A DNA stretch of 64,000 nucleotides from Podochytrium sp. JEL0797 (Eukaryota; Chytridiomycota; Chytridiomycetes; Chytridiales; Chytriomycetaceae): NCBI GenBank assembly GCA_027596195.1, contig JADGJG010000009.1, positions 54,456 to 118,455 on the forward strand, read 5' to 3'. The translations under genes were made by a program, and so were the position numbers. The notes beneath the pieces are model-generated. The model was not told where the DNA came from. It searched no databases and was given only the letters and a program-made list of their open reading frames with translations. Shown one piece after another: positions 1-11,128 of this stretch (the first letter of the stretch is position 1; each line of letters starts with the position of its first letter).

Positions 1-344
1 CGCAGTCTGTGCTTATTGCACCGCAACCTCGCATTCTTGATGGGTGATGCAAAATTCTTTAGGGACTTTAAAAAATAGCTGGATCCCTTTTGGTGGGAGA
101 CAACCCGAGCGCCTTGGTGAATGGAGAACGCGTGTCGAAATTGCGAGAAAACGAGACGCGGAGTGTCGGGTGGTTGTCTCCTTTGGGAGAAGGGTGCCAA
201 GGAGTTGGTTCTTTTTTGTAAAAACGCGTTCCATCCCAAAAGATTCCTCGCAGTCGCGTTCACAAGAATGGCAGGTGAAACGCCTGGACTGCCTGCCACC
301 CTCTCGGAGGCAATCAGTAAAGACGGTAAGTAATTTTAATTTAT
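1..344. other. Left-edge stretch without a recognisable gene
   Basis: I see no convincing gene here. Open frames exist on both strands, but none gives a recognisable domain or a compositionally convincing protein. The right end is the 3' flank of the reductase gene that terminates at 345. Confidence 0.4.
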
Positions 345-2710
345 TCAGCTCCAAATTTCCTTCAAATATCTTTCGTCCGACGTCAGCTTTTTCAAATACG
401 CCTTGATTTCCTTCTCCCCACCCTCAAACCTACCCGGCCCCGCACAGATCCTGCCAACCGCAGCATGCACATCCCTCGCCATCTCCACCCCGCCACACAC
501 ATACAATCTCCCCCCAGCATCCAAAACGCGCCACACATCCTCGCCCTTCTCCTCCACAGCTTCCTGAACATACTTGACCCCCCCTTCCTCGCGACTCAAC
601 ACCTCCACGAACCGCGTCAACACACCCTGTTGCAAATACGCGTCCAACTCGGTTCCATAAATCCGATCCCCGTCGCTCAAATCCGCGAACCGTCGACCAT
701 GCAGCAACAGGGTCGTTCCAACCTTCTTGCCCGCCTGCTGCGCCTCGGCCCGGACTTGCAGGAAACTCAGGAACGGTGTGATCCCCGTTCCAGCCGCCAC
801 GAGCACGATATCCACGGCAGGATCTGCGGGGGGTGCAAACACCACGTTTGGTTTCGGGAATACGGGGACGAGTGTGTCTTTGGCTCCGGTTAGGACGAGA
901 CGTTCGAGGTACGTGCTGCAGAGTCCGACGACGGGTTGTTTTGTCACGGGGTTTTCGTATTCGACAATGTTGAAGGCCACGCTGATGGTGGTTCCGGAGA
1001 TGCGCGAGATGGAGTAGAAGCGGGGTTGCAGTCGAGTCAGGTTTTCGAGAAGGCGGTTCAGTGGAAGTTTGTCGACACTTGGGAATGTGGCGAGGAGCGA
1101 AGCAAGGGAGGGCGTGCTTTGCTTGAGAGTTTTGAACAGCGCGGCGCCTGGAAAGCATAATTAAACAGATCAATACCAACGAATAAGAATGCAAGATGGT
1201 GAGCAGGTAGAAAAACAAACCAGCAGTTGACGTCAAGTGCAGCAAAACAGCCCGCTCAGATTCCTCCGTCGCATACTCCGCCATCACCCTCAACAGCGGC
1301 TTCCTCAACGGTGGGTTAATATCCAAAAAGTATCGGAACGCCTCATACGCAGTATACGCAACATCCGTCACAAACGGCAACCCTACAATTCCAAAAAATT
1401 AATCCAACCGCTCAAACTGACAAAAACCAAAGTACAACTCACCTCCAATCCCCGTCTCCCCATTCGCCAACCCCACATCCAACACCCTTGCCGCATCCAC
1501 ACCCAACCGCTTCAACAACGGCAAGACACACTCATCCGGATTCGGGGCCACAATCCCAATCACTCCACCCGCCGGAGGCTGTTTCCACCGCATCCCCGCG
1601 ATATCAAACGTGACCTCCAACACCTTCTTGAGCGCCTTGGCACCCGTGAGGTACCGATGCCCCACGACTTTGGCACCAAACGGGTGAACCGCGGAGTATT
1701 CGAACGGGTCCATGATGGGGTCGGAGGGTTGGTGGAAGAGGTGGAAGAGGCTCTTTTGGGAAGTTGAAGTTTCGCGAGGAGGGGTGGTGGAGGAATACGA
1801 AACAGTGAGGTATTCGGTGGGAATCATGGTGGCGCCTACGACGTCTTCTGATTTTGATGGCACGGTGGTTGTGTCGAGCGGGAACTTGAATGGCACGTAG
1901 TAGGCGGGCGTGTCGACGTCCATTGGTTCTGAGACCGTTTCGGCGACGGTGGATGCGGTAGCAGTTTCTGTGTCGAGTTTCGGCTTCTGCAATTGCGAAA
2001 TTTCACGATCAGCAAAATGCATTCGCTAGCGATTGGGTTAAAACGGGGAATTCACCTTTGCCAGGATCGACGAAGCCGGTAGTGCAGCCTTGTTGGCAAA
2101 CGCGTTCGCCTTGTCCTGGTCGCAGCGCACAAGCGACGGAAGAATTCCCCACAGTTTCGCCATCCACGGATCAATCACGGCCTCGAGTCTGTTACCACAC
2201 AACTATCAGCAACTGCATCCCACAAAACCAAACACAAAAAAGCAATCACCCTGTAGCATCATCCGCCAACCCTTTCGGCAAGAAGGTCGTGGCCCCCAAC
2301 TCAATCAGCCTCCGCTCAATCCGCTTCCCCGTCTGGCAAAAGTTGGAATAGTTTGTATCTCCCAGCGCAAGCACAGTAAACTGCTTTCCCTTGAAGGCAG
2401 CCTCGAGCTCGTCCTTCTTTCCGCGGCGGGTCCATCGAAAGAACTTGGTTGTGTTGTCCGGGAAATCACCGTCACCCGTTGTCGAAATGATGATGACGAG
2501 GACGCTGGCTGCGTTCCATTCGACCTGGGTTTATTCCTATCAGTTATCAGAGTTATCCCACGCTGTGATCACCTTCTCAAAGTCGTCGAGGACAGCCACG
2601 TGCGACTCGAATCCTCGCGAGAGCGCCTCCTCGTGTGTATGTTTGGCAATCGACTCAGCGTTGCCTGTTTGTGATCCATAGAGAACTTGCACTTTCTCTA
2701 GTTGCGTCAT
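345..2710 (-). CDS. Diflavin reductase, methionine synthase reductase-like
   Basis: NADPH-dependent diflavin reductase passing electrons from NADPH through FAD and FMN to a partner. Exon 1 starts MTQLEKVQVLYGSQTGNAES, a flavodoxin-type FMN-binding loop, followed by an ISTTGDGDFPDN phosphate/flavin loop and LALGDTNYSNFCQTGKRI. Then ELGATTFLPKGLADDATGLE closely follows the MTRR consensus. The middle has the FAD motif RFYSIS, then the NADPH site GTGITPF, YVCGG and a C-terminal IWS (terminal aromatic residue stacked on FAD in this family). At least four introns are needed; donor and acceptor pairs keep frame through the flavodoxin part. MTRR reactivates B12-dependent methionine synthase, so this assignment implies cobalamin use. 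Cytochrome P450 reductase is less likely: there is no N-terminal membrane anchor and the flavodoxin half fits MTRR better. The neighbouring minus-strand gene ends 192 bp upstream. Confidence 0.8.
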
Positions 2711-2901
2711 TTTTGGCTTTTGTTTTTTTCGATTCGAATCCCCAAATTTTGGAAATCAAAAGCGGCGGATTCGCGGCGAATCGATCACCCCAAAAGATGG
2801 ACGAGAGGCTTGACCACACTTAAATAATCGACACAATCAAAAGTGAACGCGTTTCTCTTCATGAGTCCATCGCCGTTTATTTATTCCCAAAAAAACATCC
2901 C

Positions 2902-5900
2902 TCATTTCCCTGGAAACAACTCCCCCTTCAACCCCGGATACACTTTATCAATATGCTGCCACGTGATCCCCCACAAGTTGGGTTCCACCTCCTGGGCAGG
3001 CTCTCCATTCACACCTGTTTCAACGCTCGCACTCGGCTGAAACACTTTCTGCGTCGACATGACGAGAAGCATGTTCTTGAGCGACTCCAACACACCTTCC
3101 GACTTAAAAAACCAACAATCAGCAAACCGAATCTCCAGATTAAATATACACAAAACAAAGAACTCACCACAAACTCGGACCCCCCCGCATTCACATACCG
3201 ATCCATATAATCCAACACCTTCATCCAAACAGCACCCAACTCCTTGTACCGCACCAACCGATTCACATACTGCAACCAAATCTTGCACAACAACGCCGCA
3301 ACACGCATCCGCGTTTCATCCATTCCAGCGGCCGGGTAATCCGTTTCAGGTTTCAGCAATTGCTCAAGCAGTGGGAATAACACGCTTTCGAAACAGTCAA
3401 CGCCCGTTTCGAGTGTGGATGTAGTGGTCGCGTCGATTTCGCCCGTGGTTGGGTTCGGTTTCGCGAGCATGACGGTGGTTTCGAGTTCGGGGGACAGGAG
3501 GCAGCGTTGGAGGAGGGTGAGACTGGTTTGGCGGATTTCGCGGCCGGGGTTGTAGCATTGTTGGGCAAAGCCCGAGAGGAGTGGGAGCCAGAATTCGAAC
3601 CAGACTAATGGAAAAACGCTTGATTTAGCCCGATAAAAAGAAGAACAAACAATATTCAACACGCTCACTTCTCTCGCGTCCAATCCCCGCATTCAAAACC
3701 AACCCCGGAACTCTCGCATTCAACGAAAACAATTTCTCCAACGCCTTCAACGCCCGATCCGTCGCCGCTTGAACATGAAGACTACCCACACACAAACACA
3801 GACACAAAACCAAGTTAAAAACCGCTCATCGAAACAAAAAAAAACCAAACAAACCTCTTCCCCGACCCCCTCGGACTCATCCTCCCATCAGGCGACCCCG
3901 CCTCCACCCCTCCCCCCGCATTCCAAATCACACCCCCCGCCGAAGTCGCAAAACTCAACAACAAATCCACACAATCCCCAAACCGCTCCAAATCCAACGC
4001 ACTCGCCTCCCCCTCACTCACCAAAATACAAGCCGCCTCCAAACTGAACCGCGACGCGTCTATGTGCATCGATGTTCCACTCAACAGGTGCACCACGTTG
4101 TCCCAGTCTGGGTACCGTACGAGAAGTGTCGGGTCCGTTTTGATGAGTTGAACGAGCCCGGACATGAGTTGTTCGGCAACGATGGGGAGGATGTCGGCGG
4201 GGAGGGTTGTAAGGAGGTGGATGGATTCAAAGACTTGGGGGAGCATGTCGTCTTTGTGGACCATGCGGATTAAAAGGCGTAATAGGCCGACGACGGTTCG
4301 TTCCAGTAAGGCGGGTTGTTCTACAGCAGCACCGCCTTGTCCTAGAATACGGACAATCAACTCAAACGCGACTGGCCACACGACTTGCAACCGGTCGCGG
4401 TTGTGGAACGTGATGTTGACAATGAGTTCGAGATAGAACGCGATCGAGAGCGAGAAGTTTGGATTTTTGGGGAGACTCGTTGAAGCTGCGGTGGGGGTCG
4501 TTGGGGAGAGGGGTGCCTTTTCGGAAGCGGAGGAGGTCGAGTTGGTTCGGTTGGCTGGGAAGAAACTCGATTCGTCCGAGGACCGGTGATGCGACGTTTT
4601 TGGGGCCGCAAAACAGGCTTGCGTAATCACGCTGAGGAGGTATTGGAGGGACGCTTCTTCGAGGAATCTAACACACAACAATGTCAGCGCTACATCAAAG
4701 AGCCATCAAAACACAAACCGCGTCTCCAAAAACATCTCCTCCACCCGACACAACGCCACACACTCAATCGCCTTCCGCTCCGCCTCCACCTCCTCCCCCG
4801 TCGGAGGCTGCTCAAAGTCCTCATCCCCACCTCCCAAACTCAACAACTGCGTCAACGAGAAAAACAGTCCACCCCCCGACGTTTCCTTTTTGGGCGCCGG
4901 TTCCGTCTGTTTGACCACCAACCGCGGAATCGCCGCGTTGCGTCGGATAAAGTTGTCGGCAGTAAGCATCCCGACGGGGAGGAACGAGTGCAAAAAGAGG
5001 TTTCCAAGGATTTCGACAATCTAAAAATACAATTAGTTCACAGGAAACAAAACAAAATCAAACTCACATTCTTCCACCCAGCCCGCACCGTATTCCCATA
5101 CTCCGCCGCCAAATGAAACATCAATACACACGCAACCCGACCTTTATAATTCCTTCCAAACTCGACCGCCCACGCATCCACACGCGCAGCACCTTCGTTC
5201 TCCAAAGACGACTCGTCGAGTTTGCGTTCGGGCGGCAGTTTGGCATAATCCTTCAACAGCCCCGTCGTTTTGGATAAGGAAATAATAATGTTGTCAAGCA
5301 CGTCCGTGAGGTGGTACGTGTTGGCGATGGATGCGCATTGGTGGAACCCAACAACGGCTTTTTGGAGTGTGAGGGAGTCTTCGGAACTGTCGAAAGCTGA
5401 AAGCGAAATAGATCAGTTCCCACCCCAACCATACACTCCGCAAAAACAAAAAAACATACCGTAAGAAATCGCAGCAACCACCGGCGCACAAACCGCCTCA
5501 AACATATCCCTACCAAACTCCCCCCTCGGAGCCCTCATTGCGACCCTCTTACTCCCCTCCACGCGTTTCATCACCTCTTTCCACGCATACCCAAATCCGA
5601 GATCCCCCTCATGTTCCTCCGGCATCACAATCTCATTCGTCCGAATCGCATCATACATGGCCCGTAAATACTCAGGATCAAAGTCCTTCCCATTATTACA
5701 ACCCCGATTATTCCGCTGGAAATCTTCGGGCGTCATTCGACGCCGGACTTGGGGGTTGTGTTGGTCCGTGTTGAGGAGGATGATGGAAAAGGCGAGAACG
5801 AATCCGGCGGATTGGTCCGCGAGGTTGTGGTCGTGTGAATCTTCCATGGCGCGGAAGTAGCCTTCGGCAAAGTTTTCAACGACGCGTTCGATTTGTTGGG

Positions 5901-8886
5901 CTTCGCCTGGGAGGCGGAAGGATTCGAGGAGGAGGCGGAGTCCTTCGTCCAATCGTTTCTGAAGCTCTTGTTTAGCACCCCTTCTCAGCACAGAAAAAGC
6001 TCCACAGTACGACTCACCCCCTTAAAATCATACAACTTGATAAACTCCTTCAAAATCTCTTCATTCCCGCGTTTCGCAATATACTCCCCAATCAACTTCT
6101 TATTCACATCCGGCGTGGTCTTCAAATACGCCGCCACGCTCGCCGCGTCCGCCACAGGGGCCGGCAAAAGCGCGTGTTCTTGCAGGAACCGGATCCCGTC
6201 TTTAGGGTTCGCGTTGAATCGCATTGCGGATTCGGAGAGGAGTCGTTTTCGGCGTTTGACGGCGAGGAGTTGCTGGGGCGTTGGTTCTTGGTAGTCGTGG
6301 GAGTTGGGGGTGGGGGTGGTGGGTTCGGGGATTGTGGATTTGCGGTCGGAAATGTGGCGGAGGAGGAGCATGAGGCCGTCGACGCATTGGATTTGGTGGT
6401 TGATCATGGTGACGGGGCCACCGGGGGTAGCGTCGGGGAAAGCATGCTAAAGCGATATTAACAAAAAACATGAGGTTTTGCGCTAGACAACTCATGCCAC
6501 GCTATTTTGGTTCTCACCTTGCACAAAAACCGCACAACCTCCTCATACAAATTCCCTTGACACCCATCATCCCCATCGAAATTGACCCACAACTCCGTAA
6601 AGAACCCCGGGATTCGACAACACTGCACCATCGTCTCCAACAGCAATTCCCTCACTTCCGCCACAAGCACGTTGCGTCCCGCCACGTTACTATATCCCTG
6701 CTGTTGCGTGGAACTGCTGTTGTTGGTCGTGGAGCTGCGGAGCGAAGCGGCAGAGGAGGGACGCGTGCGTTCATCTCCGGGGGTGGTGGAAGTGGAGGAG
6801 TCCTTGGGCGTGTCGTTCACGTCCCAACTCACGACGCCCGTGTCGACTTTGGTCATGATCCAGTCGAGGAAGAATTCGAATTGGAATTTGAGGTAGTGGC
6901 GGGATGTGTGGAAGAGGGAGGAAAGGACGCGGAGGGTGAGGGTCAGAAGAGTCATGTTGTTGGAGGTGGGTGGAGAGTTGTACGTCATGTTTGTGTTTTG
7001 GAGGAGCTATAGTTTGGTGGTTTTTTGGTCAAAATGTGAACACCCCACAAACGAGAATAAACAATCAAAAACACGGCATATACCTGAAACAAATACTTGA
7101 TCAACTCATTCACAACCAAATCCTTCACCCCAACCGCCATCTTCTCTTCATCCGTTAAAACCGCACCACTCCCCTTCGCCTTCCTCTCCGCCTCCACCTC
7201 ATACCCCCACCCAATCCATTTTCCCAACGACCCCCCGCCAACTTCAACCCCGACATTCAACAACGTCAACGCAATCAACCGATGCGCTGTGTCCGTGTGA
7301 CTCCTGTTGCGTGGATCCATGAGCGTCACGAGGACGCGAATGAGTTCGAGGATCGCGGGGAGTCCGAAGGGTGTCAAGACGCGGTGGTGAGATTGTTGAA
7401 GTGTGGGAGACTCAGCTCGCGTTGTTGGTGCTGTTGGTTCCGTTGGAGCAGCGGAAGGAAGCTGGCTCTTCACGGCATTGTCCTCGCCCTCCTGCACGAC
7501 CACAGAATTTTGCTTCTCCAACAACGGCTGTCGATCACTTTCGGCAGCTGCTGCCGCGTCAAAAGACGCGGCAGTGGGAGACACAGTTGTGGTGGTGACA
7601 GCATGGTTTTCGTCCAACGTCCGCGGCGGTTTGGGGTCTTCGACTTCATCGTCCCCAGCGGCAGCAATAACTCCACCGACTTTGATTTCCAACTCTCCAT
7701 TGCTGTTATTCGCGTCATGGATCCCTCCGACACTAATCATTTCGGGTTCATGGTGGTTGTGGTGGTGGGATCCGGATGCGGGGTCCGCGAGAGAGATCAT
7801 CGGCGCAACGATTGCGTCGGGGGTCGGAGTGGGGCTAGGGGCGGTGAAGGGTGTTGGGGTTGGGGTGGGTTTGCGGTTGTGGTTGCTGTGGTTGGCGGCT
7901 CGTAGTCGGTCCGTGTGTTCTTTGGCTTTCATAATTTGGGCGAGACGCTCAAAGAGAGCTTGGGTGAGTACGATGAGGGTTTGTTCGGCGGCTCGTTTGA
8001 GCAGTTCTATAAGGCGAGGCAAGGAAAAGGTGAGCAAGCGGTTTCGATCAATCCGATTCCGAGCTCATTTACCACTGACGCGGCCCTGGAAACACATGCC
8101 AAAAGCGGTTTCGACCATCTCGCAGATGGCCTTGTCGTCGAGGGTCTTTTGACCCGCCTCACTCAGGACCGTCACGCGAATCAGCCTCAAAATGCGGGTC
8201 AGGACGATTTCGTCAGAAACTGCGTCGGTGGCTTCGAATTTGCAGTTGGCGACCGTGTGGGTCAGCACGGACATTGCGTGGGGCAGGGACGGGTGGTTGG
8301 GGTCTGGCGCGTGGAAGGTGAGTAAATTGGCGAGGATGTCAACGTGAGGGATTCTTACCCAGGACTCTGTACTTGATGAACTTTTCGACTGCATTCAGGG
8401 CCGTGGCAGTGATGGGGCCAGTGGTGTCGCCGCTCTTGATGACAGCGAGGAAAGGATCGAGAAGGACGATGGGATCGAGATCGCGGAGGTCTTGTAAAGT
8501 ACGAGATGGGATGAGAATGCATAGCATGAGATGGAATGAGATTCGATCAAAGAGAGTAGGCTACCTTGTACCGTGGCCATCCTCGCTTTGAGATTGGCAA
8601 AACTTGAAAGCAAAAGTGGCTCGTTTTGCAGCCCAGGCAAAGACTGCGGCGCGTCTTGAAGAAGGGCAGCGAGGCGTGAATTGGAAGCCAAGACTTTGTC
8701 TTCAAACAACGGCGACGTGGCTTCGTCGCGGCGCCTTCTTTCGCCGCCGCCTTCGGAGGAGTCGCCAGAAGAAAGAAGCCCCCACCGCGCATTGCGCCGC
8801 ATCACACAAACAACGGCGCCTACTTCACCAAACACGACGTGTTGCCATCGCACTTCAGCGTGGCCTTTGCTTCGATAGTTGTCCAT
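2902..8886 (-). CDS. Sec7-domain ARF guanine exchange factor (GBF1/Gea1/Gea2 type)
   Basis: Large exchange factor that loads GTP on ARF1-class GTPases at the Golgi to start COPI coat assembly. The N terminus (near 8886) has the DCB-type stretch GEVGAVVCVMRRNARWG. The HUS-like box NFDGDDGCQGNLYEEV lies near 6560-6610. The Sec7 domain spans roughly 5590-6290 and contains FRLPGEAQ with the catalytic glutamate finger and FSIILLNTDQHNPQVRRRM. The C terminus ends with a conserved tail including ESLKNMLLVM and WGITWQHIDKVYPG. Low-complexity His/Pro/Thr-rich inserts lie near 7400-7900. The gene is cut by many short introns. The start at 8886 is the Met directly before the DCB-like region; an upstream in-frame Met exists but would run into the divergent NIF3 gene. 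BIG1/Sec7-type factors are less likely, given the HUS box and tail. Confidence 0.85.
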
Positions 8887-8932
8887 TTGGGACAAGGTGT
8901 TTGGTAATGTGTTTTTTTTTTGTTCCAGTCCC
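8887..8932. promoter_or_regulatory. 46-bp shared start region between GBF1-like and NIF3
   Basis: The two divergent start codons (8886 minus, 8933 plus) are only 46 bp apart, so core promoter elements and 5' UTRs must overlap the opposite gene. A T-tract lies at 8912-8921. No TATA box is visible in the spacer. Confidence 0.5.
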
Positions 8933-9808
8933 ATGTCCCTCGCACAGCCCCTCCTCGCGCGCGTCTCCACCGCCCTTTTCACCAACATGGCCCCAGCCGC
9001 ATTCGCTGAATCCTGGGACAACGTGGGCCTCCTCCTCGAAGCCCCGCTTCCCCGTCCACACGCCAACAAGGTCTTTCTGACCATCGACCTGTCGCTCGAA
9101 ACCGTCCACGAAGCAATCAGCGACCCCAAAGTGGGTGTAATTGTGGCCTACCACCCACCCATCTTCTCATCCATGAAGCGTCTGACCCTCGCTGACGTGA
9201 AGCAAAAAATCATTCTCCTCTGCGCTGCCCACGGCATCTCCGTCCTCTCGCCCCACACGTCCCTCGACTCGTGTAAAGGAGGCATCAACGACTGGCTCGC
9301 CACGGGTCTCCCCCAAAACACGACAAAACCCATCCTCCCCTTCGACTCTTCGCGTGCCCAAATCGCCGCAGATCTCGGAATGACCCCCGAAACTGCTGGA
9401 ATTGGCCGTCTCGCGACCCTCGCTGAACCCGCGTCTCTCGACGACATTGTGACCCGCATCAAATCCCATTTGAATCTCCCCCACGTGAGACTCGCGACGC
9501 CTTCCTCCTCTGAGAGCCCGCGCATGATTCGAACAATTGCCATTTGCGCAGGCAGCGGACACAGCGTAGTGTCCAAGGCCAAAACGGCCGATTTGTATTG
9601 GACGGGTGAGATGGGCCATCACGAGTGTTTGGAGGCTTTGGCAAAGGGAACTGCCGTCGTGTTGTGTGAACATTCCAATACGGAACGTGGATACCTTAGC
9701 AACGTGTTGCAACCAAAGCTTTCTGCTTTGATGAATTCGGATGGAAGTGGAGTATCTGTGGATGTTGTTTGTAGTCGATTGGATGCGGATCCATTGTCAA
9801 TTGTCTGA
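8933..9808 (+). CDS. NIF3/DUF34 family metal-binding protein
   Basis: NIF3-like protein (NIF3L1/YbgI family), usually 250-380 residues with a dimetal centre, historically mislabelled GTP cyclohydrolase I type 2. This 291-residue form is a single exon. Conserved parts seen: AESWDNVGLLLE near the N terminus, VIVAYHPPIFSSMKRL with the HPP metal motif, SPHTSLDSCKGGINDWLA with another His/Asp ligand cluster, and near the C terminus CAGSGHSVVSKAK, WTGEMGHHECLEAL and LCEHSNTERGY supplying His/Glu ligands. I chose the ATG at 8933 because the NIF3 domain starts directly after it; the frame is open a little further upstream but without an ATG. The biochemical role is poorly defined across the family. 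The end of the gene and its 3' flank are duplicated downstream. Confidence 0.9.
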   Translation: MSLAQPLLARVSTALFTNMAPAAFAESWDNVGLLLEAPLPRPHANKVFLTIDLSLETVHEAISDPKVGVIVAYHPPIFSSMKRLTLADVKQKIILLCAAHGISVLSPHTSLDSCKGGINDWLATGLPQNTTKPILPFDSSRAQIAADLGMTPETAGIGRLATLAEPASLDDIVTRIKSHLNLPHVRLATPSSSESPRMIRTIAICAGSGHSVVSKAKTADLYWTGEMGHHECLEALAKGTAVVLCEHSNTERGYLSNVLQPKLSALMNSDGSGVSVDVVCSRLDADPLSIV

Positions 9809-10290
9809 TTTCTTTTTCTATTCTGGTATCAAAACGCGATCCAAAGTCGTTGTGTGTTTTTATGCATTTTATTGAATATTCAACGTTGCGTGAACATTCC
9901 AACACGGAACGTGGATACCTCAGCAACGTGTTGCAACCAAAAATCTGCTTTAATGAATGCGGATGGAAGTGGAGTATCTGTGGATGTTGTTTGTAGTCGA
10001 TTGGATGCGGATCCATTGTCAATTGTCTGATTTTCTTTTTCTATTCTGGTTTCAAAACGCGATCCAAAAGTCGTTGCACGTTTTTATTCATTTTCTGGTA
10101 TCAAAAAAACGCGTTCCAAAGTAGCACGGAACGCGGATACCTTAGCAACGTGTTTTAGCGAAAGCTTTTTGCTTTGATGAATCCGGATGGGAGTGGGGCC
10201 TCCGTGGATGTGGTTTGAAGTCGAATTGCGGGATCTGGCGTCAATTGTCTGATTTTTCTACTTCCCAGATGGTATCAAAACGCGATTATT
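9665..10290 (+). repeat. Tandem partial duplications of the NIF3 3' end
   Basis: The last ~145 bp of the NIF3 reading frame plus ~70 bp of 3' flank recur downstream. Copy 1 is the gene itself (about 9665-9885). Copy 2 (about 9885-10080) is nearly identical, with the stop codon and 3' flank. A short piece of the 3' flank follows (about 10091-10123). Copy 3 (about 10125-10290) is more diverged. Copies 2 and 3 carry frame-breaking changes and no start region, so they are decayed fragments, not genes. The increasing divergence with distance suggests separate duplication events or unequal repair. Confidence 0.85.
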
Positions 10291-10343
10291 TTTTTTATAG
10301 CCTGCAAAAAGAAATATCACCAGATATTTGGACTCAAATTGTC

Positions 10344-10489
10344 GAAAATCAATACAAAGATGAACATTCAATGAACTGAGATTAACATCTGAAGCTTAAC
10401 ACCATTTTGCAGAAAACCCAAATGGATCTAGCTGTTGAACGCTATTTTTCTTTGAGCTCCATTGAATGTTCCTCTTTGTAGTGATTTTC
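10344..10489. repeat. Imperfect inverted repeat (30-bp core arms)
   Basis: 10344-10373 and the reverse complement of 10460-10489 match at 28 of 30 positions and are separated by 86 bp. Weaker matching continues outward (a TCACCAG block and a CTCAAA block on each side), giving total arms of roughly 60-80 bp. It could be a foldback or MITE-like remnant, or a transcribed hairpin. No open frame or target-site duplication is evident. Confidence 0.6.
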
Positions 10490-11128
10490 TAGTTTTTTTG
10501 GCGTTTTGAGCCTGGTGACTCGTAATTTGCGTTCACATAACTTGTTTGCATACTATCTCAGACTATCTCTGTCTTTTTGCAGGTCACCCAAGTGGAATGG
10601 TTTGGGGTTATTTTTTTCCTGATCAGATTTTCTAGCTCATTTAGACGAGCCTGGAATTCAAATTGGAAGGGCATTGGGCGGAAAACAGATGGAGATGGTA
10701 GTAGTGGTGGAGGTGGGAAGAGTGGTGGGAACGCCATTGCATCTGTAAAGGCATTATTTTTAACCAGCCAAAAAAACTGGTGGATGAACTTTCTCACTCT
10801 AAACGTGTGGCAACAAAAATATAAAGTAAGTGGACATTAGCGATAATGCGAATGTTAATTAAGGGCAGGCCCGAGAAATCCTTGCAGCAACCCCATTAGT
10901 ACCAAACGACACGTTCAGCTTGTGTTTGCGGAACTTCGAAATTTTCTTATGCTGGCGGGTACGACTATAGGTAAGTCGTCGATTTTGAAGCGATTTAGTG
11001 GCAAGCAAGGAAAAGTCGTTCCTTTGGCCCTTTCCTTCTTCTTTTCTGCCGATTTCATTCATAAGCACTTCCAAAACAATAGCAGCTTGACATAACGTGA
11101 ACGGTAACAGGACTCTAGGTTAAATTTA
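10490..11128. other. Intergenic region without recognised gene
   Basis: AT-rich spacer between the inverted repeat and the first acyl-CoA synthetase stop codon. Short open frames near 10558-10840 show no known domain and look like chance. The last part is presumably 3' UTR of the minus-strand synthetase. Confidence 0.4.

Noticed and set aside
1430..1770. His/Arg/Pro-rich plus-strand frames opposite the reductase
   Set aside because: They are complements of minus-strand exons with conserved flavoprotein motifs.
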